Part shown: piece by piece, positions 19,334-28,381 of the stretch | How positions within the stretch are numbered: the first letter of the stretch is position 1 | Layout of the letters: the number at the start of each line of letters is the position of its first letter | From: a virus | Strand: one strand, 5' to 3' | Virus record (IMG/VR): IMGVR_UViG_3300047171_000019 | Coordinates: 1 to 36,908 of that record | DNA length: 36,908 nt | The notes under the pieces: generated by a model | The model's input: only the letters and a program-made list of their open reading frames with translations | Told to the model about the DNA's origin: nothing | Database searches by the model: none | Program-made: the position numbers and the translations under genes

Positions 19334-21594
19334 TAGGGATTACTCGGTATGTTGGTGAATTTATTAGGACTATTACTTACAAAATTACCTTGAGAGCCGT
19401 ATGGCAAATTTCCTACAAACGTAGTCGCCCTTTCACTATAGCCTATGTTTACTCTTACTACACGAAAATCAAAAGCGCCTGCGCTCCAAGCTATTTTAAA
19501 TTGACAAGCGCCGCTTCTTAAAGCAAAGGGTTGACCGGCAGGAACCCATTTACTACCTGGTGAGAGATAGGTAATTCTCGACCTCATTGGCGTAGTCTCG
19601 TAAGGCTGCGAGATGGTCGAATAACCACCGCCCCAAGCTGCTACACCCCATAAAGACACGCCCCATATCATGGCGCCGTATGCTGTCGTTGCCCCGTAAG
19701 CAGCGTCGTTCAATATCATAGGCACGCCAGTCAATGTCTGGTTGTCTCCTCTGGGCATTGCATAAGGAGTGACTGTGTATTGAGTGCCTACGTTGTAAGC
19801 AAACAGAGTGAATACATCAAATTGTTTTTGTCTTTCTGGCTTACCGCCGTGTACATAAGGAGTAGTAAAGTATGCGGATATATTACTGCCGTTATCATTT
19901 AGACCTTGTAGTCCTAATTGATATACACCGTTTATACCGGGCGAATTACTTGCAACAAATACGGATGGCAATCCATTAGTGCCAGGAGCAATCATGTAAG
20001 GACCGGATGGCCAGCCGTTAAAATACCACCAGGCGCCCGTATCCCATTTATAGGCAAGCTGTGTATTATTGCCGAAGTCTATTAGCGAGTATTGAAATTC
20101 TTCGTTATAGGTCGAGTTAAATTGTTGATTGCCGTTAGTTTGCAAAGCATTCTGCACAAGATTATAAACAAGCGTTTTTATATTCTTGCTAGATATAAAT
20201 GCCTCAACGCCGTTGCTTAGCCATATTTGAGCATCGCTGCCCAAAAACTGTACTGCGCCTAAGCCTTCCTGGGTCGGTATATAAACAGCGCTTGGAGAAG
20301 TAAGCGCACCAACAGGACAAGATATGGCTTCTTCTGTTAGCTGTCCCAATGCGCCTGTATAGATAAAGATATTGGTTTTGGTTTTGCCAACCATAAAGGA
20401 CTTGCTTGGCTGAACGCCGACTTGCGATATACCCATTACCAATGCAAATGTACAAACAGCACCGTCATTAGAACCAACTTCCTGAATATTATTTCCATAC
20501 CAAGTTGTTGGGTCATTAACATCCGACCACATAAAAGCACCGTTTTGAGGCACTCCATTTGGTGACGGGTCTACTGCTACTAAAGAACCGTTGAAAGGTA
20601 TTAGGAATCTGCAAGCTGGAGGTTGAATTAAAATGCTACTTAGCGAGGGTCCGGTATAAGTTATTTGCGCTGTAGTATTGCTAATAATTATCTGGTTATT
20701 AATTGTGCCGATACTGGCTGTAAATATAGGTTCGCTAGTTACCCAATTAGTGCCTGTGCCTGTTAATTGCATAATGACACCAGAAGAGCTGTTAATTATA
20801 TTTTGCGGCGATATAGCAAGGCTACTCGTGCCTGTGTTTACGGCAATATTACCCATGCCATTGGTGCTGGGGTCGGTGATTACTACTTGCTGGGAAGTGC
20901 TTGGCAGAATAATATTTATCGTTGCCGTATTAGCAGAAGTAACCGTTTGGGTTGTAATGGTGCCTGCTGAGGTAGTGAATATTGGGAATCCCGGAGTGCC
21001 TGGGGTCCAAGCTGTGCCTGCTCCGGTTAAAGTAATTGTTGCTGTAGATCCGATCACTCCTGTCGTTTGAGACAATGTCAGACTTGTGACGTTAGGAGTG
21101 ATTTCAAAAGCTGTCGTGTTACCGCTGCTGGGGTCAGTGATTGTTACTTGTTGGAAGCCGGAATAAGGAACGGCTTGTTCGGTAATGCCGTCATATTGTC
21201 TAAGGGGTACTGTCGGGGTTGCCCAATAAAGCTTTGCGTTGAGTTGGCAGTGTGCGATATTTTGTCCTGCGACGTAGACATTACTAGTAATAAGTACAGG
21301 ACTCCCCGAAACAACATCATATAGATTACCTATGCACCAAACCATCATATGCTGTATGCCTGCAGCATCCGTAAAAGAATAGTCGCCATCTGCTGAGCCG
21401 GGCAAAGAGGACCAAAGACTGTAACCGCCTCTGAATCTCAATTGACCTTGCCATGCAAATACATTCAAAGAATCAGGTGTTTGATTCGCCGAAATAGCTA
21501 ACGGCCCTACATCAGTAGCAAGCCCGCCAGACATATCACTTAGAGCTATCTGCATCCTTGAGTCGTCTAGTGTCCCTGGTCTAGATACAACCAT
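19333..21594 (-). CDS. tail nozzle protein (T7 gp12-like), with two Ig-like repeats
   Basis: ATG 21594 is chosen because it follows the adaptor stop by two bases. A start at 21663 would overlap it deeply. The N-terminus GGLATDVGPLAISANQTPDS followed by LNVFAWQGQLRFRGGYSLW matches the usual opening of podovirus nozzle beta-propellers. Residues about 148-234 and 235-318 are tandem copies beginning QQVTITDPSS and QQVVITDPST, each with a TGxGTxW motif, an Ig/IPT-like insert. The remainder is beta-rich propeller-like. It would close the DNA channel at the tail tip. Position next to the adaptor and fibre supports this. Confidence 0.72.
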   Translation of the reverse strand: MVVSRPGTLDDSRMQIALSDMSGGLATDVGPLAISANQTPDSLNVFAWQGQLRFRGGYSLWSSLPGSADGDYSFTDAAGIQHMMVWCIGNLYDVVSGSPVLITSNVYVAGQNIAHCQLNAKLYWATPTVPLRQYDGITEQAVPYSGFQQVTITDPSSGNTTAFEITPNVTSLTLSQTTGVIGSTATITLTGAGTAWTPGTPGFPIFTTSAGTITTQTVTSANTATINIILPSTSQQVVITDPSTNGMGNIAVNTGTSSLAISPQNIINSSSGVIMQLTGTGTNWVTSEPIFTASIGTINNQIIISNTTAQITYTGPSLSSILIQPPACRFLIPFNGSLVAVDPSPNGVPQNGAFMWSDVNDPTTWYGNNIQEVGSNDGAVCTFALVMGISQVGVQPSKSFMVGKTKTNIFIYTGALGQLTEEAISCPVGALTSPSAVYIPTQEGLGAVQFLGSDAQIWLSNGVEAFISSKNIKTLVYNLVQNALQTNGNQQFNSTYNEEFQYSLIDFGNNTQLAYKWDTGAWWYFNGWPSGPYMIAPGTNGLPSVFVASNSPGINGVYQLGLQGLNDNGSNISAYFTTPYVHGGKPERQKQFDVFTLFAYNVGTQYTVTPYAMPRGDNQTLTGVPMILNDAAYGATTAYGAMIWGVSLWGVAAWGGGYSTISQPYETTPMRSRITYLSPGSKWVPAGQPFALRSGACQFKIAWSAGAFDFRVVRVNIGYSERATTFVGNLPYGSQGNFVSNSPNKFTNIPSNP

Positions 21595-21596
21595 TT

Positions 21597-22391
21597 CTAG
21601 ATACCTGTATCCATTGGGAACGGATCGACAACCACGACTGAAGAGGAAGCCGACTGGCGCCAAGGCTGGACAATCGTACCGTAACGAGCAGGTGAGTCAG
21701 ATTGCCTGTGTGTAGAGGCGTACATTCTGTAGTCTTCGCAAGTCTTTTCAAACTGCATAGAATACATTTGCGCTTCTGAATGAGCATTCTCAATGCGCTT
21801 ACAACGAGCTATTGCATAGGCTGCCCAACCTTCCATAAATCTTTCCGGTATCTCGCAAATATCGTCAGGGTCAGACATATAGCCGTGGAAAGCGCTGTAC
21901 CAAACATGGATAACGCTAGGATTAGGAGGTATTGGCCACACGCCAATAACTTCTCTGTAGCCAGCTCCGCCAGGAACAACCGGGTTCAGTGGTATTTGTT
22001 GAATATCAGAAGTACTTGGTACTTGGGGGGTAATAGATTTGGTGCCTGTCTTGGTGTAATACCATCTAGGTATAGAGCCTACGATGGCACCTTGTTGCAA
22101 CTCTTTCCAATCTTTGTATTCCAAGTCAAATAATTGACCCATGAAATACTTGACCGCTTTTACTTGGTCAACATTGGCAGGCAAGAAAGCCTCTTGTGAG
22201 CCTACAGTAGTACTGTTGCTTAGGCTTAAAGTGATATTGGCAAAGCCTGTTAGGGTCTGTCCAATAGAACACATTTTTTTCGCAGAGTAATTTAGGTCTT
22301 TGATTATCTGGTAATCAGACCAATTGTATTGTTCAGGTTCGCCTATTTCAGACCGGACGTAATAGACTCCGTCTCCTAGTGTTAGTGCCAT
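21597..22391 (-). CDS. head-tail adaptor (T7 gp11-like), 264 aa
   Basis: The protein opens with a helical segment (YYVRSEIGEPEQYNWSDYQI, with LNYSAKKMC after it), followed by a beta-rich middle and a C-terminal helix (FMEGWAAYAIARCKRIENAH). This layout is usual in podovirus adaptor/tail-tube A proteins. Its position between the capsid cluster and nozzle gene is the expected one. It would join the portal ring to the nozzle. Confidence 0.75.
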   Translation of the reverse strand: MALTLGDGVYYVRSEIGEPEQYNWSDYQIIKDLNYSAKKMCSIGQTLTGFANITLSLSNSTTVGSQEAFLPANVDQVKAVKYFMGQLFDLEYKDWKELQQGAIVGSIPRWYYTKTGTKSITPQVPSTSDIQQIPLNPVVPGGAGYREVIGVWPIPPNPSVIHVWYSAFHGYMSDPDDICEIPERFMEGWAAYAIARCKRIENAHSEAQMYSMQFEKTCEDYRMYASTHRQSDSPARYGTIVQPWRQSASSSVVVVDPFPMDTGI

Positions 22392-22414
22392 TCACTGCAC
22401 TTCTCCTTTCGAGA

Positions 22415-22888
22415 CTATCTTCCTATACGAAGTACTGGGCTCGAAGCTGCTACACCGCCGACCAATACAGTGTTTACTAAGTCAAACTCAACACTTGTAC
22501 CGGCTGTTACTGTTGTTAATGTGCCCAGAGTCGCGCTTGATACCACGACCGCTTCTTTAGCGGTTGCAGCTGCACAAAGAGGGAACATGAGACCTGAGGT
22601 TTTCATCCATCCACAGTAGTTAGCTGTGATTGAAATCAAAGACTGGTCGTTACAGCCAAGCACTGGTTGCAATGTCGCTGTAGTTGGCGTTACTTGGTAA
22701 GCATTTTGCCAAGCTGATAAATGCACTGCTGCAAAGCTTGCTGTAGTTGCTACATATTGAACGAATTGAATCGCCGAACCGTCAACAGCATTCATTTGCC
22801 AGTTGCCTAATATCGGACCATCACCGTTACCGGGAATAGTTGGGTATACGTCGCTAGGATTGCCCCATTGGCTTGTTGGTAGTGACAC
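22415..22888 (-). CDS. capsid-associated structural protein, 157 aa
   Basis: The 157-aa protein is Ala/Thr/Val-rich and beta-like with few charges, next to the major capsid gene. Such a position and composition suit a decoration or head-fibre protein. Cys residues occur singly (GCNDQ, YCGW, LCAAA) and do not form a finger. No family motif is certain. Confidence 0.6.
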   Translation of the reverse strand: MSLPTSQWGNPSDVYPTIPGNGDGPILGNWQMNAVDGSAIQFVQYVATTASFAAVHLSAWQNAYQVTPTTATLQPVLGCNDQSLISITANYCGWMKTSGLMFPLCAAATAKEAVVVSSATLGTLTTVTAGTSVEFDLVNTVLVGGVAASSPVLRIGR

Positions 22889-22905
22889 TTTCTAATCTCC
22901 TTTAA

Positions 22906-23940
22906 TTAACCTGTAATACCTGACAATACCGGCATCGTGTTTGGTCTTGAATGCACCATTGCGGCAATTAACAATAAGAACTTGACGTTAACCATGGCAT
23001 TGCTTGGTTGTCTCCAAGGAGTCTCTACGAATAGAGCATTCTTCCATACACGTAATTCGAGCATGTCGTTCAAGCCGTACAAAGTACCTGAGGTACATTT
23101 GTCATCTTGGAATATTGGAATACCCATGAAATCCAAAGCTTGAGGTCCGGTTTTAAAGACTTTCTCCATTGAGCTTTCGCGGGCAATGGCGATAAACAAG
23201 TTAGCAACTGCTTGCCAGGCGACAGCGTCACCAAAACCAGCGAGTATTGAATACATGCCGACTGAGCCTGCTAATTTCCAGGCGAATAAAGCATTGTAGG
23301 ACATAATAGAAGAGGTACCCACATTGAGCGATGGTTTAGACCATACTGTTTGAGTACCACCCGTCATGCTTAATACCGAGGCATTCCACCAAGGGGCAGA
23401 GCCTGTTGGGTTGCTCCAAGAACCGGACGAACCAGCTCTTGAGATACCGCCGTAAGGGACCGACGGGTCACTGCCGCTGGTACCGATAGCGCCTAAGCCC
23501 TGGATTGGATAGAAGCCGCCTTGAGCAGCACCGTTTCCGTAAAAGTCTATGCCTAAACGTTCAATCAAGCCCATTAACATCTGCTCGTATTGAGCTTCAA
23601 CGATGTCGACGATTTGGCTTTGACCTTGGTTTTGGATAGCTACAGTGTCGGGGATACCGATAGCACCGTAATAGTAAGCTGCTGACCAGCTAGCAAGTGT
23701 CGTGTTGGGAATGAAGTTAGCAGTTAATTGCTGAACGCCACCACCCCATACACCAGCCTGTGGAGTTGTGTTATACACAATCGGTTGACTGAACGAAACA
23801 CCGCCGTCTACTGGTTTAATACCTGTATTGAGTAAGAACTGTGCACCAGAAGTTGCAGTAAAATACTGGTCCCGAGCACGTCTGTTGTAATAACTTAGAG
23901 TGCTGCTGTTAAATGTATCTGGTGAAAGAATTACGCCCAC
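22906..23940 (-). CDS. major capsid protein, HK97-fold candidate
   Basis: The 344-aa protein has the organisation of HK97-fold capsid subunits of podoviruses: an N-terminal arm, a central helix (QIVDIVEAQYEQMLMGLIER), and a late P-domain segment with FMGIPIFQDDKCTSGTLYG followed by ELRVWKNALFVETPW. It follows the scaffold gene, as is usual. It forms the icosahedral shell. Confidence 0.85.
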   Translation of the reverse strand: MGVILSPDTFNSSTLSYYNRRARDQYFTATSGAQFLLNTGIKPVDGGVSFSQPIVYNTTPQAGVWGGGVQQLTANFIPNTTLASWSAAYYYGAIGIPDTVAIQNQGQSQIVDIVEAQYEQMLMGLIERLGIDFYGNGAAQGGFYPIQGLGAIGTSGSDPSVPYGGISRAGSSGSWSNPTGSAPWWNASVLSMTGGTQTVWSKPSLNVGTSSIMSYNALFAWKLAGSVGMYSILAGFGDAVAWQAVANLFIAIARESSMEKVFKTGPQALDFMGIPIFQDDKCTSGTLYGLNDMLELRVWKNALFVETPWRQPSNAMVNVKFLLLIAAMVHSRPNTMPVLSGITG

Positions 23941-23952
23941 GTTCTATACTCC

Positions 23953-24789
23953 TTATATTTTGCCTGCAAGCTGCATTTTTCTCTGCTCTTCTTGCAATAC
24001 GCCGTTCCAACCCATAAATTTGCCTTTACCCATACGGGCTGTCGCTCTTTGGTATAGCTCTTCGTTAAAATCACTATCCGCGTAAGGCTGTGCGGTAGAG
24101 ATACTGTTTGTAGAACGAGGAGTGACGCTAAGGTCATTGACGCTATTCCGACGAGACTCTATTGACGCAAGCTTGCCGCGCAAAGTTTCAATTTCTTTGT
24201 CTTGCATGGTGGCTCTTTTAGCGTCGTAATTCATCTTGAAATAATCATTCCAATCAGTGCGCTCTGCTAAATCAATATTGTTGCCGATACGCTCTTGCCA
24301 TAATTGTTGAATGTTTTGCTCAGACCAATCAAAGTCTGGATGCTTCGCTTTAAAAGCATTTAGAGTGTTGGTGGCACGTGAATAAGCATTGTTTAGACGC
24401 AATTGGGACATCTCGTTACGCATATTGCGCATTTCTGATGTAGTCGGGTCTATTTCTTCAGCCGTTTCAACAGTACGTTGACCGGACTTCAACTCGTTAA
24501 TAGCATTAGCTATCTGACCGAATTGCGTACGTGTCTCTTGTTTGATTGCTTGGATAGAAGTATTTAGGGGGTCAATTACTTCTTTAAAAACTTTGTCGTC
24601 AAGTGCAGTATCCACGGTTTTGGTTTCAGCTGGCACGACAGTATTGGCGCCTTCGGCAGCCAAGGCTTTCATTTCGTTGCCTTTGATAACACCGTCTAAT
24701 CCAAATCCTGGATTGGTATTAAAAGCTGGTCCGAGTTCTGAAAGCTTATTTGCTATATCTGAACCTAATATACTTGTACTATTCTCCAC
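23953..24789 (-). CDS. capsid scaffold protein
   Basis: The GTG start at 24789 overlaps the preceding gene by 11 bases. The 278-aa product is acidic and helical with a long coiled coil (about residues 75-215: IDPTTSEMRNMRNEMSQLRL), and a basic C-terminus (ARMGKGKFMGWN; EEQRKMQL) as scaffold proteins use to contact capsid subunits. Position directly before the capsid gene is decisive. It guides procapsid assembly and is normally removed afterwards. Confidence 0.8.
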   Translation of the reverse strand: MENSTSILGSDIANKLSELGPAFNTNPGFGLDGVIKGNEMKALAAEGANTVVPAETKTVDTALDDKVFKEVIDPLNTSIQAIKQETRTQFGQIANAINELKSGQRTVETAEEIDPTTSEMRNMRNEMSQLRLNNAYSRATNTLNAFKAKHPDFDWSEQNIQQLWQERIGNNIDLAERTDWNDYFKMNYDAKRATMQDKEIETLRGKLASIESRRNSVNDLSVTPRSTNSISTAQPYADSDFNEELYQRATARMGKGKFMGWNGVLQEEQRKMQLAGKI

Positions 24790-25096
24790 TACCGCTTACG
24801 CTCCCTGCTTCTGATGTATTGCCTGCCGCTATGTCGTTCAATTTGGTGCGGACTTTCTCAACGATGGAACTCGCCTTGTATAAATCCTGAGCAAGGGCTC
24901 GGTATTTATCACCGTTCTTACTAATAGCACTACCATACTCATTGATACTGTCAACTAGCCACATCAGATTTCCGTCGTAAGGCGACTTTACTTCCTGCCC
25001 GCCGCGAGGCTGAAAGGCGTTAGGCAAAATTTGCTGTGTTTGTTGTTGTCCTTGTTGAATGCCTTGAAGCGCGGCATTAGCTGCTTGAGGTAACAT
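24779..25096 (-). CDS. hypothetical Gln-rich protein, 105 aa
   Basis: The N-terminus is Gln/Ala-rich (GIQQGQQQTQQILPN), the centre helical (YRALAQDLYKASSIVEKVRT), and the tail Gly/Ser-rich. Its ATG forms a one-base TAATG overlap with the upstream gene and its end overlaps the scaffold start. It may assist head assembly. No motif is recognised. Confidence 0.65.
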   Translation of the reverse strand: MLPQAANAALQGIQQGQQQTQQILPNAFQPRGGQEVKSPYDGNLMWLVDSINEYGSAISKNGDKYRALAQDLYKASSIVEKVRTKLNDIAAGNTSEAGSVSGSGE

Positions 25097-25497
25097 CAGT
25101 TGTATATTATTCCTATGGTTAGGGTGATAGGCGTTGCTGCAGTATTAGATATATAAATGGTGGTCAAATTTGTAGGCTGCCAGGCAATAAAGCTTCCTGC
25201 ACCAATTAACTGTCTACCGCTGCCTGACACGGTTGTAAAGCTAAATCCAGTCGGTACGGTCGTTACTTCGACAATTTGAATAATTACTGGAGTCACTGCC
25301 GCTGGAAAGATTGTCGCTAAGTTTACTGCTTGGTCTGTGGTGGTAGCCGGAACATTGATTGTATTGCTGTTTTGAACACTGCCTTGTAAAGTGTCCGGCG
25401 ACAAATAGTAAACAGACATTTGCTGATTTGGCGGGGAAGAGCCTAAATAAGCCTTAAGACTTACTACTGCTTGCTGCGGTGTGACATTTACAGCCAT
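25096..25497 (-). CDS. beta-rich structural protein, 133 aa
   Basis: The sequence is Thr/Val/Ile-rich with alternating hydrophobics (TDQAVNLATIFPAAV, TTIYISNTAATPITLTIGI) and few charges, typical of a capsid decoration-type beta-sandwich. Together with the 161-aa gene before it, it sits between portal and scaffold genes. The actual role is unproved. Confidence 0.6.
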   Translation of the reverse strand: MAVNVTPQQAVVSLKAYLGSSPPNQQMSVYYLSPDTLQGSVQNSNTINVPATTTDQAVNLATIFPAAVTPVIIQIVEVTTVPTGFSFTTVSGSGRQLIGAGSFIAWQPTNLTTIYISNTAATPITLTIGIIYN

Positions 25498-25503
25498 TTT
25501 GAC

Positions 25504-25989
25504 CTATACGATTATGTAGCTTACGTTAACAGTCACTGTACTTTGTGTAGCGCCAGAGCCACCGCCGGTAAATACGGCGGTTGCATTAGTTATAGTAATC
25601 GCAGCATTTTGGGTTGCTGTGACAATACCTGTGGTCGGTACGATTACGGTATTAGTTGCGCCAGTAATAGTTGCTGCTGGGGCTGTTGCTGTAACGGCTG
25701 CTCCACCTTGGTATTGCAAAGAGATAGTGCCACCACCAGCAAAAGCCGTGCCGTTATTGACGTATTTAATCGTGGCATAGTCCACCATGATTGATAGACC
25801 GGCGCCAGGAGCCGGGACAAGAACTATTGGGGTTGTGAACATGCTATCGACTTGAGCTGCTGTCAAAGTGACTGTAGTTTGTTGAATAAGTCCGATAAAA
25901 CAATCGGTAGCTTGGACACCGCACATATTTCCGATACCAGGGCTAACTGTGCCGAGGTCGTTTGGTCCGTTATACCCGTTGTATGGCAT
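25504..25989 (-). CDS. beta-rich structural protein, 161 aa
   Basis: The protein opens with a Tyr/Gly/Asn-rich segment (MPYNGYNGPNDLG), then long Thr/Ala/Val/Gly-rich beta sequence (TATAPAATITGATNTVIV). Composition resembles head decoration proteins. Two Cys occur early. The location six bases before the next structural gene supports a virion role. Identity not certain. Confidence 0.6.
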   Translation of the reverse strand: MPYNGYNGPNDLGTVSPGIGNMCGVQATDCFIGLIQQTTVTLTAAQVDSMFTTPIVLVPAPGAGLSIMVDYATIKYVNNGTAFAGGGTISLQYQGGAAVTATAPAATITGATNTVIVPTTGIVTATQNAAITITNATAVFTGGGSGATQSTVTVNVSYIIV

Positions 25990-25992
25990 CGC

Positions 25993-26160
25993 TTATTTTC
26001 TCCTGTCGGTGCGTGGTTTATCTTTTTTGGCTGCTTGTCTTTGTTCGCTGTAGCCTATTGCTATAGCTTGTGCTCTTGGCTTGCCAGCTCTAATCTCTGT
26101 AGCAATATTTTCGGACTTGGCTTTCTCGCTAGTAGATTTAATTAACGGCAATGCTGGCAC
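25993..26160 (-). CDS. small basic phage protein, 55 aa
   Basis: GTG 26160 is preferred because AGGA lies before it, although TTG 26181 keeps the same frame. The core SENIATEIRAGKPRAQAIAIG resembles a small phage protein family with a GKPxxQAxAIA pattern often encoded near portal genes. The C-terminus is strongly basic (AAKKDKPRTDRRK). Function unknown. Confidence 0.65.
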   Translation of the reverse strand: MPALPLIKSTSEKAKSENIATEIRAGKPRAQAIAIGYSEQRQAAKKDKPRTDRRK

Positions 26161-26202
26161 TCCTATTCCTAGCAGTACCAAGAAAGTTAACGCTTAGCAA
26201 GT

Positions 26203-28128
26203 CTATTTGGATTTGGGTCGACGTCCCGGGGAAGCTTGTTTTATCTGCTCGGCTAAACCGACACCGATTTCTTTGCCGATGCCCTTACTCTTAATGTCGT
26301 CCATCTCTTGATTTGCCATGCGAGTAATGATTTGCTGTCTATTTGGATATTCAAGGGCATCTAACAAAGCTTGTCTGTCGATAGCCTTCTCTCGGTATAG
26401 CTCTAAAGCTTGTGCTTGTTGTCCTTGTTTGGCGCCAAAGTCACCTGTGCCTGCACGTATTTTTATTAAATAGTCTTCTTTCTTGCGTAAGGCTTCTATT
26501 TCTTCAGGGTCGCCTTTCTCGAATATACGTCTGTCCGACTCCCAGTCAATTTGCATGTCTTTGCCGTCGGGCATTTTGATATTGAGAGTTATCTTTTCCT
26601 TGACCCATTGACGCAATAGCCACATCAATTGCCGTCCCAATTGCTTGACAGCTGCATTCATAGAGCGCGTTTCTGCAACTAGCCTAGAAGAGGCGTAATC
26701 TTGTAGTTTAGATAACCCCTCTGCCGATAATTGTTGTCCGTCTGATATATTGCCACGCATGATACCGCTTGAGCCGCTGGTCATGTCTAATATATTTTGT
26801 AGACTCGATAGATATGGATTAGTAGAAGGAGGGATATCTTGTGGAGGTCTTCTGTCTAGTTTCTTGCCTGGAGCTAAGTCGATTATATAGCTTGGGTCAT
26901 TGGGCACCTGGTCTGCAATATCTGGATTTAGTATCGCGCCAGAGTCTCTATGCATTGGACGTGGTATCTCGGATTGCAGATATCTATGCACATTAGCGGC
27001 AATGTCGTTGTATTTGCGGGTAACGATAGCCATCCTGCCCGCTTCACCCTCGCAATAAGGGCGGCTAGACGGCAATCCTAGCGGAAATATATATGGAGCC
27101 TCTCCGTGAGCATATGGATTTGGTATATCTTTTAGCAATACGCTGTTGGTGCAGATGATTTGTCTAGCTGCTGGATAGCGCTTCTTCCAGGTGCCGATAA
27201 TGTAGCCTTCTTCGTCTGTTTTGAAGCGGTCTTTAAACTCAGTTGCGTTAGGGTCTTTAACTGTCGGTACAAAATGTGTGCGGCTGTCTTTAAGCCAAAG
27301 CTCTAAAACCGTGATTTTTTGCCTCTTAGCAGCGTTATCTCTAGCAAGCTTAGGTTGCGGGGATTGAATATAGTCCTCGTTATTGCGTGCTGATACGGAT
27401 GTGTCAGATATGATTTCGTCGTCAACCACGTTGACGCTAATAGATGCAAGAGGATATTGCTCACGTATATCTCCAATCTCCATCGTATGCTTTTCGATGA
27501 GATAGTCCATATAATCCCAGTGCAGCTCTTCGCATGCTGGGTCGGGATAAATGTTTTCCCATTCTTTTTTTTCTAGGCAAATATTGCCGTAATCACCAAA
27601 TAAGCCGCGTTTATTCTGGTCTACGCGCAATTTCCAAACGGAAGCTGCCCAAAAACGTATGTCATATACTGCTTTTGAATACTTGATATCGTAGTTATTA
27701 GCCTCTAAAACCATATCCATCAGCATGCTTAAGGCGGCTGTGTATTGAAATTGGCTTTCTTGCTGTGGTTGTACTTGTGGATGACCAGGGTTATTGCTCA
27801 AAAGAGCGACTTTCTCTTGTATTTGCGACACTGCAAGAGGCAAGGGCTCGTATGCTAAGGCGGAAGAATAGTCAGATATAGGGGTAGTTGGATTTTGCGC
27901 CATTTCTACAGCACGAGCAGATTGTTTGCCTCGTTGCTGCCATCTGCCGATATATGCCTTGGAGTATGTCATTAACTCTTTGGCTAAAGAGCAATAGTAG
28001 GCTTGGTAATCAGCTTCCGAATTAAATGCCGGGCTGTCTACTTCCCAGTGGGGGGCTGTCGTGTATCGCCAATAAAGGTCTGGAGTGAATCGTTCTATCT
28101 TTTCCCAGTTGATTCTTTCAGAAGGCAT
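26203..28128 (-). CDS. portal protein
   Basis: The 641-aa protein has the P22-type podovirus portal pattern: early helical region, a DPACEELHWDYMDYLIEKHT segment, a middle region with GEAPYIFPLGLPSSRPYCEG, a helix-rich stem and a basic C-terminus (PGRRPKSK). It forms the dodecameric ring through which DNA is packaged and ejected. It lies downstream of the terminase as usual. Its start overlaps the preceding membrane gene by 11 bases. Confidence 0.87.
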   Translation of the reverse strand: MPSERINWEKIERFTPDLYWRYTTAPHWEVDSPAFNSEADYQAYYCSLAKELMTYSKAYIGRWQQRGKQSARAVEMAQNPTTPISDYSSALAYEPLPLAVSQIQEKVALLSNNPGHPQVQPQQESQFQYTAALSMLMDMVLEANNYDIKYSKAVYDIRFWAASVWKLRVDQNKRGLFGDYGNICLEKKEWENIYPDPACEELHWDYMDYLIEKHTMEIGDIREQYPLASISVNVVDDEIISDTSVSARNNEDYIQSPQPKLARDNAAKRQKITVLELWLKDSRTHFVPTVKDPNATEFKDRFKTDEEGYIIGTWKKRYPAARQIICTNSVLLKDIPNPYAHGEAPYIFPLGLPSSRPYCEGEAGRMAIVTRKYNDIAANVHRYLQSEIPRPMHRDSGAILNPDIADQVPNDPSYIIDLAPGKKLDRRPPQDIPPSTNPYLSSLQNILDMTSGSSGIMRGNISDGQQLSAEGLSKLQDYASSRLVAETRSMNAAVKQLGRQLMWLLRQWVKEKITLNIKMPDGKDMQIDWESDRRIFEKGDPEEIEALRKKEDYLIKIRAGTGDFGAKQGQQAQALELYREKAIDRQALLDALEYPNRQQIITRMANQEMDDIKSKGIGKEIGVGLAEQIKQASPGRRPKSK

Positions 28129-28381
28129 TATTTAACTTATCCATCATGTCTCGTACGGCATTGCCATTTAAAACGGGCGAGCGGGTAGACGTCTTTCTGG
28201 CAGTTGGTGGATTAAGTGAAGCGTCGAAAGAAGGCGGAATGTCTACCCCGCTCTGATAAGACATTAGCTTAAAAAGCGGCACAAGAAAATAGTAATGGTA
28301 GATATATATGATAGATACCTGGGTCATTATCATGGCAAAAAGGGCTAAAAGCAGGATTGCTGTTATCTCTAAAGGCGACAT
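28118..28381 (-). CDS. single-span membrane protein, 87 aa
   Basis: The start at 28381 makes a TAATG overlap with the preceding gene, so a longer ATG at 28408 is unlikely. Residues about 6-35 are hydrophobic (ITAILLLALFAMIMTQVSII) and continue into an aromatic segment (YIYHYYFLVPLFKLM), then a polar tail. It lies between the terminase block and portal. Function unknown; holin or membrane-linked assembly roles are possible. Confidence 0.65.
   Translation of the reverse strand: MSPLEITAILLLALFAMIMTQVSIIYIYHYYFLVPLFKLMSYQSGVDIPPSFDASLNPPTARKTSTRSPVLNGNAVRDMMDKLNNAF

Noticed and set aside
18849-19358. 169-aa rightward ORF inside the fibre gene
   Set aside because: It is antisense to the fibre gene. 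Its Pro/Val-rich composition is the complement of Gly/Thr codons and there is no start signal.
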